From the NCBI GenBank assembly GCA_002746895.1, contig PDRT01000048.1, positions 1-57,971 of the forward strand: a stretch of 57,971 nucleotides of DNA, in the 5' to 3' direction. A program made the translations under genes and the position numbers. The notes beneath the pieces were generated by a model that saw only the letters and a list, made by a program, of their open reading frames with translations, had not been told where the DNA came from and did not search any database. Shown here in pieces: positions 10,598 through 18,667 of this stretch (its first letter is position 1; the number at the start of each line of letters is the position of its first letter). The DNA is from Thiothrix nivea. Lineage in GTDB: Bacteria; Pseudomonadota; Gammaproteobacteria; Thiotrichales; Thiotrichaceae.

Positions 10598-13327
10598 ATG
10601 ACATCCAGCACTGACAAACCACTGATTCTTGTTGATGGCTCCTCCTACCTGTTTCGTGCCTTCCATGCTTTACCACCGCTCACTAACTCAAAAGGTGAAC
10701 CGACCGGAGCCATGCATGGTGTATTGAATATGCTGGATCGGCTGCGTAAAGATTATAACCCTGATCATATGGCAGTGGTTTTTGATGCCCCCGGAAAAAC
10801 CTTCCGCGATGACCTTTACCCGGAATACAAGGCCAACCGCCCCCCTATGCCGGATGATCTACGCAGCCAGATTGAACCATTACTGGCAATTATCCGTGCC
10901 CAGGGCTACCCGCTGTTGATGGTGCCGAATGTGGAGGCCGATGATGTCATTGGTACGCTGGCGACGTTATATGAGGGCAAAGTCATTATTTCCACCGGCG
11001 ATAAGGATATGGCACAGCTGGTGACTGAAGATGTACACCTTATCAATACCATGAGCAATACCTATGCGGATATTGACGGGGTAAGAAACAAGTTCGGTGT
11101 CGCCCCGGAGCGTATCCGCGACTATCTGGCGCTGGTCGGTGACAAGGTGGACAATATACCCGGCGTGGAAAAAGTCGGCCCAAAAACGGCGGTCAAATGG
11201 CTGGAGCAGTACGACACGTTGGCAAATATTATTGCCAACACCGACCAGTTCAAGGGCAAAATCGGTGATAATCTGCGTGCAGCTGTGGCGCACCTGCCCC
11301 TGTCTTATGAGCTGGTGACTATTAAATGTGATCTTGATCTGGATTGTTCACCGGAAGCCTTATCGTTTCTGCCAGCAGATGTAGAAACACTGGATCAGCT
11401 TTACAGCCGTTATGAATTCACTACCCGACTCAAAGCATTACGCTCAGGTGCAACGGAAACTAGTGATAACAACGAACTGACTGAAAATGCTGAAGACGAT
11501 TCGAATACAACAACCACCATCAATTACACCACTATTCTGACTCAGACAGAACTGGACAGCTGGCTGGAAAAACTGAAGGCGGCAGAGCTGTTCGCCTTTG
11601 ATACCGAAACCACCAGCCTGAATTATATGGATGCTGAAATTGTTGGCGTATCTTTTGCTGTGGAAAGCGATGAAGCTGCTTACCTGCCGCTGGCTCACGA
11701 TTACATCGGCGCACCGGAACAGCTGCCCCGCGATAAAACATTGGCACAACTTAAACCGCTGCTGGAAGATAACAATCTACGCAAAGTAGGCCAAAATCTG
11801 AAATATGACCGCAGTGTGCTGCTCAATCATGGTATCGAACTGCATGGTATTGCACACGACACCATGCTGCAATCCTATGTACTGGACTCAACGGCCAGCC
11901 GCCATGATATGGATACGCTGTGCCTGAAACACCTCGGTCACAGCAATATCCGTTTTGAAGACATCGCCGGTAAAGGCAAAAAACAGCTTACCTTTAATCA
12001 GATTGCACTGGAACAGGCCGCGCCTTATGCAGCAGAAGATGCGGCCATGACCCTGCAGTTGCATCAGCACTTCTGGCCACAACTGGAGGCTCTGGACGGA
12101 CAACGCAAATTATATGAAGAGATTGAAATACCGCTATTGAGCGTACTGTCCGACATTGAACGTAACGGGGTTCAGGTGGATGCACCCATGCTGGTTCAGC
12201 ACAGCGAAGAATTACAGCTGCGCATGGATAAACTGGTCAAACAGGCGTATGAAGTCGCCGGAGAAACATTCAACCTTGCCTCACCAAAACAGATTCAGGC
12301 GATTTTTTTCGACAAGTTAGGCCTGCCGGTGATTCGTAAAACCCCGAAAGGTCAGCCTTCTACTGCAGAAGACGTACTGGAAGAACTCGCGGCAAAGGGG
12401 TATGAGTTACCACAGCTGATTCTGGAACATCGTGGCCTGAGTAAACTACGCTCAACTTATACCGACAGGTTGCCGGAGCAGATTAATCCGCGTACAGGGC
12501 GGGTACACACTTCCTACCATCAGGCAGTTACTGCCACCGGACGTTTGTCCTCCTCAGAGCCGAATTTACAGAATATTCCAATCCGCAATGCCGAAGGTCG
12601 TCGTATTCGTCAGGCTTTTATTGCCCCGGAAGGCTTTAAAATGCTTGCTGCGGATTACTCACAGATTGAGCTGCGAATTATGGCGCATTTATCGGCTGAT
12701 CCGGGTTTACTGGCAGCGTTTGCCGCCGGAAAAGACATTCATTGCGCTACAGCGGCTGAAGTCTTTGCCACAGAACTGAGTGAAGTCACCCATGAGCAGC
12801 GCCGCGCCGCCAAGGCCGTTAATTTCGGGCTGATTTACGGTATGTCAGCTTTCGGGCTGGCCAAACAACTGGGCGTGGATCGTACCGAAGCACAAAGCTA
12901 TGTTGACCGGTACTTCGCCCGCTACCCCGGCGTTAAGGAGTACATGGACAAGACCCGTGAACAGGCCAGGTCACAAGGCTACGTTGAAACCTTATTCGGG
13001 CGGCGACTATTTTTGCCGGAAATCAATGCCCGTAATGCCCAGCGCCGACAATATGCCGAGCGCACTGCCATTAACGCCCCTATGCAAGGCAGCGCAGCTG
13101 ATATTATCAAACGGGCGATGATTGCGGTGAATCAGTGGTTGAAGAGCAATGATACCCACACCCGGATGATTATGCAGGTACATGATGAGCTGGTATTTGA
13201 AGTACCGGAACCGGAAACTGCAGTGCTGGAAAGCAAAATAAAAGAATTAATGACCGGTGCTGCCAACCTTGCGGTGCCACTGGTGGTCGATAGCGGCATT
13301 GGCAACAACTGGGATGAAGCACATTAA
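10598..13327 (+). CDS. polA: DNA polymerase I
   Basis: A 909-aa three-domain Pol I. The 5'-3' exonuclease spans about 1-290 (LILVDGSSYLFRAFHALPPL, GDKVDNIPGVEKVGPKTA). The 3'-5' proofreading domain is intact at motif I (FAFDTETTSLN, with both acidic residues) and continues through KYDRSVL and AAEDAAMT. The polymerase has motif A DYSQIELRIMAHLS, the O-helix RRAAKAVNFGLIYGMSAFG, and motif C MQVHDELVFEV. It acts in gap filling and Okazaki-fragment maturation. It is convergent with the GNAT gene, the two stops being about 12 nt apart. Confidence 0.98.
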   Translation: MTSSTDKPLILVDGSSYLFRAFHALPPLTNSKGEPTGAMHGVLNMLDRLRKDYNPDHMAVVFDAPGKTFRDDLYPEYKANRPPMPDDLRSQIEPLLAIIRAQGYPLLMVPNVEADDVIGTLATLYEGKVIISTGDKDMAQLVTEDVHLINTMSNTYADIDGVRNKFGVAPERIRDYLALVGDKVDNIPGVEKVGPKTAVKWLEQYDTLANIIANTDQFKGKIGDNLRAAVAHLPLSYELVTIKCDLDLDCSPEALSFLPADVETLDQLYSRYEFTTRLKALRSGATETSDNNELTENAEDDSNTTTTINYTTILTQTELDSWLEKLKAAELFAFDTETTSLNYMDAEIVGVSFAVESDEAAYLPLAHDYIGAPEQLPRDKTLAQLKPLLEDNNLRKVGQNLKYDRSVLLNHGIELHGIAHDTMLQSYVLDSTASRHDMDTLCLKHLGHSNIRFEDIAGKGKKQLTFNQIALEQAAPYAAEDAAMTLQLHQHFWPQLEALDGQRKLYEEIEIPLLSVLSDIERNGVQVDAPMLVQHSEELQLRMDKLVKQAYEVAGETFNLASPKQIQAIFFDKLGLPVIRKTPKGQPSTAEDVLEELAAKGYELPQLILEHRGLSKLRSTYTDRLPEQINPRTGRVHTSYHQAVTATGRLSSSEPNLQNIPIRNAEGRRIRQAFIAPEGFKMLAADYSQIELRIMAHLSADPGLLAAFAAGKDIHCATAAEVFATELSEVTHEQRRAAKAVNFGLIYGMSAFGLAKQLGVDRTEAQSYVDRYFARYPGVKEYMDKTREQARSQGYVETLFGRRLFLPEINARNAQRRQYAERTAINAPMQGSAADIIKRAMIAVNQWLKSNDTHTRMIMQVHDELVFEVPEPETAVLESKIKELMTGAANLAVPLVVDSGIGNNWDEAH

Positions 13328-13339
13328 CTCTGACTTATT

Positions 13340-13780
13340 TCAGAAACCGATGACTAAAACCTGAGCAGTCACAGACTGCCCCTGATAATCGAAGTCATAT
13401 TCACCATTAACGCGAAAACCATGTTCCTGATACAGACGCAGTGCAACCTGGTTGGTTTTGACGACGGATAAAAGTGCAATACCGTTCTGACGCTTTAATA
13501 AGAACTCAATCAGACGGTGACCAATCCCGCTCCCCTGATAATCCGGGTGAACGTATAACCAGATAATATTCGGTCCCTGATGTCCTACGAAGCCTTTGAT
13601 TTTGCCGTCTTCTTCAAAAACAAATATTTCAGAAGCATGAAACAATTCCAGCAAAGCCGGAGTTTCTGCAAGACGCTGCGGTGGAAAGTTATACGCTTCT
13701 CCAGAATACTCAGCAGGGTGAGACAGGTCATAAATTTCAGCGACCTGCGTAAAATCTTCAGCGTGCAAGGGACGAATCAT
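13340..13780 (-). CDS. GNAT family N-acetyltransferase
   Basis: About 146 aa from ATG 13780 (MIRPLHAEDFTQVAEIY); the ORF track allows eight more residues. The acetyl-CoA pyrophosphate loop is visible in YVHPDYQGSGIGHRLIEFL, followed by ALRLYQEHGFRVNGEYDFDYQG, a typical GNAT beta6-beta7 end. Small stand-alone GNATs of this type acylate amines or protein N-termini; the substrate is unknown. It lies between polA and the T3SS block and ends the minus-strand run. Confidence 0.85.
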   Translation of the reverse strand: MIRPLHAEDFTQVAEIYDLSHPAEYSGEAYNFPPQRLAETPALLELFHASEIFVFEEDGKIKGFVGHQGPNIIWLYVHPDYQGSGIGHRLIEFLLKRQNGIALLSVVKTNQVALRLYQEHGFRVNGEYDFDYQGQSVTAQVLVIGF

Positions 13781-13830
13781 CTCACCCTCAGTACAGACAA
13801 CCATCTCGCAAATTCCTGAAAGACTCCCGA

Positions 13831-14430
13831 TTACCCCTGTAACTGAGCCGGTACCATCACGACTGATACCTTGTCATAGCTCAGACCTTCGATACTTTTT
13901 TCTACGATCAGCTTAATCTCCGATTTCATGCTTTCCAGATCATAAGCCGGATGGTACTTAATAAAAACAGAGGCTGAAGAAGGTTGCGCCTCACGTTGTG
14001 CCGGATTGTTTTCCGGCAGTACCACATGCACCCGTGCCACCAGTACACCATCAATTTGCATCAGGGTTTCCTGTACACTTTGGGATAAGGCGTAGATAAA
14101 GCGCACCCGTTCTTCCAGCGGTGAGGAAATCAACCCATCCTTCTGGAAGATTTGCGCCATATTGGTTATTTTTTCACGCGGATAACCATGCTCCTTGAGC
14201 AGACGAAGTGCTTGCGGGATTTTTGATTCGTCAATATTTAAGGCATAGGTGCCTTCTTTAGTATTGGGGATCTTTTCGGCATCAATACTATTATCCAGCA
14301 TGATGGCCAGCATGCTATTCGCATCGCTTTCATCAAGCCCGCTGTATAACTCTGTCTTACATCCCCCGAGCAATAAACCGAGACTTAACAATGCTGTGTA
14401 AAGTATTTTGTTATTTATTGTTCTCATCAT
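13831..14430 (-). CDS. sctJ: T3SS inner-membrane ring lipoprotein SctJ (YscJ/EscJ/HrcJ)
   Basis: A 199-aa lipoprotein: signal with lipobox LLLGGC at residue 24, then KTELYSGLDESDANSMLAIML, the characteristic SctJ start. The two ring-building motifs follow (ALRLLKEHGYPREK...LEERVRFIYALSQSVQETLMQIDGVLVARVHVVLP and ASVFIKYHPAYDLE...LIVEKSIEGLSYDKVSVVMVP). It stops soon after the second domain and has no C-terminal transmembrane helix, unlike YscJ but like short EscJ-type members. It forms the inner-membrane ring with SctD. It is the last gene of the sctC'DEFGIJ block, 20 nt after sctI. Confidence 0.93.
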   Translation of the reverse strand: MMRTINNKILYTALLSLGLLLGGCKTELYSGLDESDANSMLAIMLDNSIDAEKIPNTKEGTYALNIDESKIPQALRLLKEHGYPREKITNMAQIFQKDGLISSPLEERVRFIYALSQSVQETLMQIDGVLVARVHVVLPENNPAQREAQPSSASVFIKYHPAYDLESMKSEIKLIVEKSIEGLSYDKVSVVMVPAQLQG

Positions 14431-14450
14431 GAATATCCTACAGCAAAAAA

Positions 14451-15014
14451 TCAGCCGCTAGCCCGGAATAGAGTACTGAATGTGGTAGACACTTTTTGAG
14501 CGGCTGAAGCGGCCAACTCCACGCCTGAAGACCAGATCTGAAAACGCATCATCCACTTGCTCAAATCACTGTGGTATTCCAGTGCAGACTGTTGTGCAGC
14601 CTCAATGCCATCCACGTGTGCCTGTAATGAACTGTTCCCCTCATCCGTACTGACTGCCGGATAGGTCATCATTTCAGCAGAAGGCTCATCCCTCCGCTTG
14701 CTTGCATAATTCGAGAAGTCGGGGCGACTACCGGATTGATCCAGCAAGGAATGATAATTCCCATCCACTCTTGCTGCCTGATCAAGCATTTTATCGACCA
14801 GAGTTACAGTATCATTTTGTCCGGGTTCAACAAATTGCAAGACAGAGTGCTCCAGCGGCTGTGGCTGGATTGAGGTGTCATCAAGTTTGCCTCCGGTAAT
14901 CAAGTCCTGAAAACGTTCACTGTCTTTTGCATGAGATGCAGGCAATGACTGAGGACTTTGTTGCAGCGTAGACGCTGATAGTTGCCCTGCGGCTAATATA
15001 CCTGTTTCCACCAT
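14451..15014 (-). CDS. sctI: T3SS inner rod protein SctI-like
   Basis: 187 aa. The N-terminal 140 residues are polar and low in conservation. The C-terminus, SKWMMRFQIWSSGVELAASAAQKVSTTFSTLFRASG, has the amphipathic helix pattern of inner-rod proteins (YscI/PrgJ/EscI), whose last ~35 residues build the rod that connects export gate and needle. The position between sctG and sctJ matches the Yersinia ysc order (G-(H)-I-J). It is longer than YscI (about 115 aa). Function is inferred from position and the C-terminal pattern. Confidence 0.78.
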   Translation of the reverse strand: MVETGILAAGQLSASTLQQSPQSLPASHAKDSERFQDLITGGKLDDTSIQPQPLEHSVLQFVEPGQNDTVTLVDKMLDQAARVDGNYHSLLDQSGSRPDFSNYASKRRDEPSAEMMTYPAVSTDEGNSSLQAHVDGIEAAQQSALEYHSDLSKWMMRFQIWSSGVELAASAAQKVSTTFSTLFRASG

Positions 15015-15031
15015 GATCTCACCTGTTAGGT

Positions 15032-15397
15032 TCAGTTTGCCAGATAAACATTGGCAATACTCTGTTCGTCTTCATTGCCATTTGCAGCCACTTCCTCGAA
15101 CAGTGTATGTGCCCCGTCCTGATCCCCCTTTAAATTCAGAGCAATACCTAAAAAGCATTTTGCACTCATGTGGTCAGGTTCATTAACCAGCACATCATCA
15201 CGCAAAATGGATATCGCATTATCAATATCGCCCGCATAAATCTTGGTGATTGCCACTCCCATCTTAATCGGGGTTTGCTCATCACCTACGGCATCAACAC
15301 CATCCATAATAGTCTGAGCATTTTGACTATCTCCCCGGAAGCAAGCCATATAACCGATTTCAGATAATAATTGCAGTAATTCAGTTGTAATTTTCAT
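15032..15397 (-). CDS. sctG: T3SS needle chaperone SctG-like (TPR fold)
   Basis: 121 aa, all helical, with TPR-like units (LSEIGYMACFRGDSQNAQTIMDGV, GVAITKIYAGDIDNAISILRDD, AKCFLGIALNLKGDQDGAHTLFEEV). Its length and place between the needle gene and sctI match YscG/EscG, the TPR co-chaperone that with SctE keeps needle subunits unpolymerised in the cytoplasm. The HrpB1-type TPR family is a possible alternative name. The role is inferred from fold and synteny. Confidence 0.75.
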   Translation of the reverse strand: MKITTELLQLLSEIGYMACFRGDSQNAQTIMDGVDAVGDEQTPIKMGVAITKIYAGDIDNAISILRDDVLVNEPDHMSAKCFLGIALNLKGDQDGAHTLFEEVAANGNEDEQSIANVYLAN

Positions 15398-15423
15398 TAT
15401 TCTTTCACTCTTTTTTCAGGAAA

Positions 15424-15467
15424 CCCTTCCCCCCGTAGAGGGAAGGGCATAGACAAAAATATCTATG
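15424..15467 (-). other. Hairpins between sctF and sctG
   Basis: A perfect 8-bp stem (CCCTTCCC / GGGAAGGG, loop of 8, 15424-15447) lies beside a second 6-bp stem (CATAGA / TCTATG, 15448-15467). Read on the minus strand they sit just after the sctF stop. Such structures after a needle gene could act as attenuator or mRNA stabiliser, giving more needle than downstream products. There is only a short T-run, so termination would be partial at most. Confidence 0.6.
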
Positions 15468-15481
15468 TCTGATTGTTATTT

Positions 15482-15718
15482 TTAACCTTGTCTCAATGAT
15501 TGGCTAATCGTACGTGTCAAGGTACGTAATGCCTGAGCCATAGCAGACTCATTTTCAATTTCAGCTGACTCAGCCTGAAATTTGGTTTGCAAGTCAGTTA
15601 CCTGCTGTTGGAAAGCCAGCTGCTCGTTTTGAGTTGCTTCGATTTGAGCAAGTGCTTCACTAAACGATGCGGATAAAGTATTTCCACCCGCTCCGCCAGT
15701 ATTTGCTGCTGCTGCCAT
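15482..15718 (-). CDS. sctF: Candidate divergent T3SS needle subunit SctF
   Basis: A 78-aa protein, the right size for a needle monomer (71-87 aa), lying exactly between sctE and sctG as in ysc operons. The first 13 residues are Gly/Ala/Asn rich. The rest is two helices with a turn, ending DLQTKFQAESAEIENESAMAQALRTLTRTISQSLRQG. The tail pattern resembles the YscF C-terminal helix (DLQ...S...LxxLxxxIxQ). The usual inter-helix P-(S/D/N)-(D/N)-P turn and the tryptophan are missing, so it is highly divergent. A good AGGAG lies before the ATG. The assignment rests mostly on synteny. Confidence 0.55.
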   Translation of the reverse strand: MAAAANTGGAGGNTLSASFSEALAQIEATQNEQLAFQQQVTDLQTKFQAESAEIENESAMAQALRTLTRTISQSLRQG

Positions 15719-15841
15719 ATTTTATCTCCTAATTATAGATTAAATTCAGAAGTCCCCGATGACACTCACCAAACGCAGGGAAGTTCTGTTTTTAAAGTGT
15801 GGCATTGCGCTCCATGCCAAATACGAACAGTTGAACTACTT

Positions 15842-16051
15842 TTACTTTTGTGTCCAAACCTGTTCTACCACCTCTGTACTCACCTCGAGAGCCTTCAAAA
15901 AACGATTGAGTTTATCGTATTGTTCCGGCTCTACCCCCTGATTAAGCTCAAACCGCACCTCGGAAGCTGCCTGATTGATCTTATCAAGGATGTCATTCTT
16001 AAAAATTCCTGAAACATCGTTTTTTAGGTTTTGCTCTAGTTGTAATACCAT
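15842..16051 (-). CDS. sctE: T3SS needle co-chaperone SctE (YscE/EscE family)
   Basis: A 69-aa helical hairpin protein. It matches the YscE size (66 aa) and pattern: MVLQLEQNL at the start, a turn at NQGVEPEQYDKLNR, and KALEVSTEVVEQVW at the end, close to YscE's 'GGDAKQYQVWQRESKALESAI'. With SctG it would cap the needle subunit before export. It starts 3 nt after the sctD stop, which suggests translational coupling. A 123-nt gap follows before sctF. Confidence 0.8.
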   Translation of the reverse strand: MVLQLEQNLKNDVSGIFKNDILDKINQAASEVRFELNQGVEPEQYDKLNRFLKALEVSTEVVEQVWTQK

Positions 16052-16054
16052 TTT

Positions 16055-17419
16055 TTATTTTTCCTCTGCTCCATAATAGATAGGTATTTCTGCGCCATTG
16101 TTTGACAACAATACATGATCCGGAGCAATTTTCTTTATAAAATAATTGTTTCCGAGACTCGAACCTTCCATATACCTGTTTCCTTCCTTGGAAACCAGAA
16201 ATGGTGTCTCACCGACACTGACACTCCGGATAACCAGTTTAATACGCTCCCGCGCATCATATAAATTCTCTACTACCGCCGGGCCGTCACCGTAGAGTGT
16301 CAAAAACTCCTGGTACAAGTCGCTCCAGCGCTCCAGCTCACTCTGTGTTAGCTCGCCGTCAACTTTAATCCGGTTTTCCTGAATCGTAACTCTAATGCGG
16401 CTGGAAAGGCCTTTTTTCTCGATAAACTGCTCCAAAGCCTGCTTGCGCCTGGGCAAGGTTTGCATCGCATCATCTTCAATCGCCTGAATACCGCTGACAT
16501 CCTCCATAATATTGGCTTTAATTTGCTGCCAGTCATTACCGCTGGTCACATAACCGGATGCCGCCAGTTTGCCCGCACCCAGCCCCTTGAAGCGAATTTC
16601 CGTCTGCCCCAGAGCCTGTGCTACCTGTTGTGCACTGGTCACCAGCTCCTCTCCGGCCCAGATTCGGTAATTAACCCGGTCACCGGCACGGCTCATCTGC
16701 GTCATAATGCGGCGCTTTTCCTCCAGTGTATCAACATAGCCACTCACCAGTGCACCATCGGCTTTTTTCTCCACACTCAGATTATCGCTATTCAACGCGG
16801 CGACAATGGCTTCAGCACGTTTTTCCGGCGACTCGGCAAACCCTATGTTTTCGGCCAGCCCCAGCAAATCCGGCAGCAGATAAAGTACATTCGCCAGCAG
16901 CAATACGCCCAGTCCCAAACCGAGATATAGTTTCCCACCACTGCTTTTTTGCTGGCGGAAAGCACGCTTGGCCACCAGTCCAGAAGCCAGCGGAATTTCT
17001 GCCTGATCTGTAGTGGATTGCCGGAAAACGGAGTCGGCCTTTGCAGCGGACGCTGCATTACGTTTGCCTGAACCGGAGTCAACCGCCTGTGCAGCCTCTT
17101 TTTGCCTGCCCTCACGGACATCGGCAATAAAGAAGTCGACATTACCCAGCGTCACTACCTGAAACGGCTTCAGCAGAAACTCTTCTGTCTCTACCGGCTG
17201 CTGGTCAACACTCACCGGCTGATTCAGCACCTTCATGACAATACTGTTTTCCGAGACGGTCAGTTGCAGGTGAGCTTCGGCGATACTTTCGTCATACAGA
17301 ATGATGTCACTCGACATCGACCGCCCCAACACGACATCACCGACTTTCAGGCGGACAATAGCTCCGGCGTTACTGCCGCTGAGAACCTTCAGCAGAAAAG
17401 GGGTTTGTTGAGTTATCAT
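16055..17419 (-). CDS. sctD: T3SS inner-membrane ring protein SctD (YscD/EscD)
   Basis: 454 aa. The cytoplasmic N-terminal FHA-like domain reads VLSGSNAGAIVRLKVGDVVLGRSMSSDIIL (1-100). A basic linker leads to one membrane helix (YLGLGLGVLLLANVLYLLPDLLG, about 172-195). The periplasmic part has ring-building domains (ALNSDNLSVEKKADGALVSGYV..., ...LGQTEIRFKGLGAGKLAASGYV) and ends in a small SctC-interacting-like domain (VGETPFLVSKEGNRYMEGS...). SctD forms the outer of the two inner-membrane rings. The start overlaps the sctC' stop by ATGA. Confidence 0.92.
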   Translation of the reverse strand: MITQQTPFLLKVLSGSNAGAIVRLKVGDVVLGRSMSSDIILYDESIAEAHLQLTVSENSIVMKVLNQPVSVDQQPVETEEFLLKPFQVVTLGNVDFFIADVREGRQKEAAQAVDSGSGKRNAASAAKADSVFRQSTTDQAEIPLASGLVAKRAFRQQKSSGGKLYLGLGLGVLLLANVLYLLPDLLGLAENIGFAESPEKRAEAIVAALNSDNLSVEKKADGALVSGYVDTLEEKRRIMTQMSRAGDRVNYRIWAGEELVTSAQQVAQALGQTEIRFKGLGAGKLAASGYVTSGNDWQQIKANIMEDVSGIQAIEDDAMQTLPRRKQALEQFIEKKGLSSRIRVTIQENRIKVDGELTQSELERWSDLYQEFLTLYGDGPAVVENLYDARERIKLVIRSVSVGETPFLVSKEGNRYMEGSSLGNNYFIKKIAPDHVLLSNNGAEIPIYYGAEEK

Positions 17420-18069
17420 CTTTCAATCACATCAACTACATCGAATCCCGGGAAGCGATCATTAGCCGAGACATCCTTATCGGCTCCGCGTGAGCTTAAC
17501 GGGCGCTCATTGCTGAAATTAACTCTGCCGTTCGCATCAACCCATTTATAAATCTGGGCACGTTTTTTGGGCTGCTTATCCATCAGTTTCGCCATGCTGA
17601 TCACTGAATTTACAAACCGCTCCGGGCCAGTAAAGTAGATCACATTATCCAGCTCTGATACTTCCCAGTGATACTGATCATCCAGTACTTGCAAGCGCCT
17701 GAGTGCCTCTGAAAACTCTTGGGGTGACATATTCTTCATGCTTACCGAGCCACGCCGTGCCTCATCTTCCTTGTAGACAAAAATGGCCTCGCCATCGTAA
17801 TACCAGATCAGGCCATAAGTCTTTGCCAGATCTTCAAAAATCTCCCTGGACGGCTTATTTTTATAGTGCATGCTGACAATATCGGCGACCTTCTCACTGA
17901 TAGTGATGGGCGTACCCTGATTAGCTGCCAGGGTTTTCAGCATTTCAGCCAGCGGTTCTTCATCGGAAAAATGGGAATACGGCTTATCGTTCCACGGTAA
18001 TGGTGCAGCGTTTATTATCTGGCAGCAACACAGCACCATGCCAAACAACAGAGTTCGTCGCAACAGCAT
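17416..18069 (-). CDS. sctC: Split secretin piece: SctC N-terminal (N0/N1) domains with DUF4124-like tail
   Basis: About 217 aa from ATG 18069 (AGCGAGG Shine-Dalgarno 6 nt upstream). After a signal peptide ending INA|APLPW it has the SctC N0 domain (GTPITISEKVADIVSMHYKN...FEDLAKTYGLIWYYDGEAIFVYK) and N1 (MSPQEFSEALRRL...VIYFTGPERFVNSVISMAKLMD). It then leaves the family: no N2/N3, no secretin beta-barrel. Instead it ends IYKWVDANGRVNFSNERP, a DUF4124-like sequence, plus 30 residues. Rhizobial T3SS also split the secretin (RhcC1/RhcC2); the DUF4124 tail is not known to me there. The pore-forming half is not in this window. Confidence 0.82.
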   Translation of the reverse strand: MLLRRTLLFGMVLCCCQIINAAPLPWNDKPYSHFSDEEPLAEMLKTLAANQGTPITISEKVADIVSMHYKNKPSREIFEDLAKTYGLIWYYDGEAIFVYKEDEARRGSVSMKNMSPQEFSEALRRLQVLDDQYHWEVSELDNVIYFTGPERFVNSVISMAKLMDKQPKKRAQIYKWVDANGRVNFSNERPLSSRGADKDVSANDRFPGFDVVDVIER

Positions 18070-18253
18070 CACCAACCTCGCTATAAATTAATTTCATTTT
18101 CACCATAATCGCAAATTATTATAAGAAAAGTCGACAGATAACAGGACAAGCGCAACTAAAAAGCAGAATAGCCGCAGAGAGTAATTTTCAGGCTTGACCT
18201 TGAAGTAAACTCCAGGGTTTATACTGGGCCATTATTCGTTACGAATGAGTTGA
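18070..18253. promoter_or_regulatory. Divergent promoter region, T3SS block versus metal-efflux pair
   Basis: The gap separates sctC' (minus) from the MerR regulator (plus). On the minus strand a TATAAT hexamer lies at 18118-18123 but I see no good -35 at the proper distance. The plus-strand side holds the MerR-type promoter described separately. Confidence 0.5.
18194..18225 (+). promoter_or_regulatory. MerR-type metal-responsive promoter/operator
   Basis: The -35 TTGACC (18194-18199) and -10 TATACT (18220-18225) are separated by 20 bp, the over-long spacer typical of MerR-family activated promoters. Between them lies the dyad ACCTTGAAGT-AA-ACTCCAGGGT (8 of 10 positions symmetric). It should drive the regulator and the permease downstream. 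Confidence 0.85.
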
Positions 18254-18667
18254 ATGATGCGTATTGGAGAACTGGCGAAGCACAGTCGTCTACCCGTCGA
18301 CACACTGCGTTTTTATGAAAAGGAAGGCTTAATTGCCGAACCACCCCGCAATCCGGCTGGATACCGCGACTATCCGGCGACCACCCTGCAATATCTGGAT
18401 TTCATCCGCAGTGCAAAAGCGGTTGGTTTTTCACTGCAGGAGTGCCGTAATCTGCTGGCCATTTTTGTCCGGCGTGATGCCCACACCTGTGCAGAAGTTA
18501 AGCAGCTCTCTGAAGATAAATTACAACAGCTGGAAGATAAAATGCAGGCATTGCAACGCATGCATCAAACCTTGCGGGCTATATCTGATGCCTGCTGTGG
18601 CGGTGAAGAATCAGCGGCACACTGCTCTATTCTGAACGCCTTACAACAAAAGGAACTGAACCCATGA
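18254..18667 (+). CDS. MerR family metal sensor, ZntR/CadR/PbrR-like
   Basis: 137 aa: winged HTH (MRIGELAKHSRLPVDTLRFYEKEGLI), dimerisation helix, and a metal loop. The cysteines are placed as in ZntR: one in AHTCAEV, then CCGGEESAAHCSIL near the C-terminus, comparable to ZntR's CCG...YCSIL. It probably senses Zn(II), Cd(II) or Pb(II). It ends 4 nt into the start of the permease gene (ATGA overlap), so both are one operon. Confidence 0.9.
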   Translation: MMRIGELAKHSRLPVDTLRFYEKEGLIAEPPRNPAGYRDYPATTLQYLDFIRSAKAVGFSLQECRNLLAIFVRRDAHTCAEVKQLSEDKLQQLEDKMQALQRMHQTLRAISDACCGGEESAAHCSILNALQQKELNP

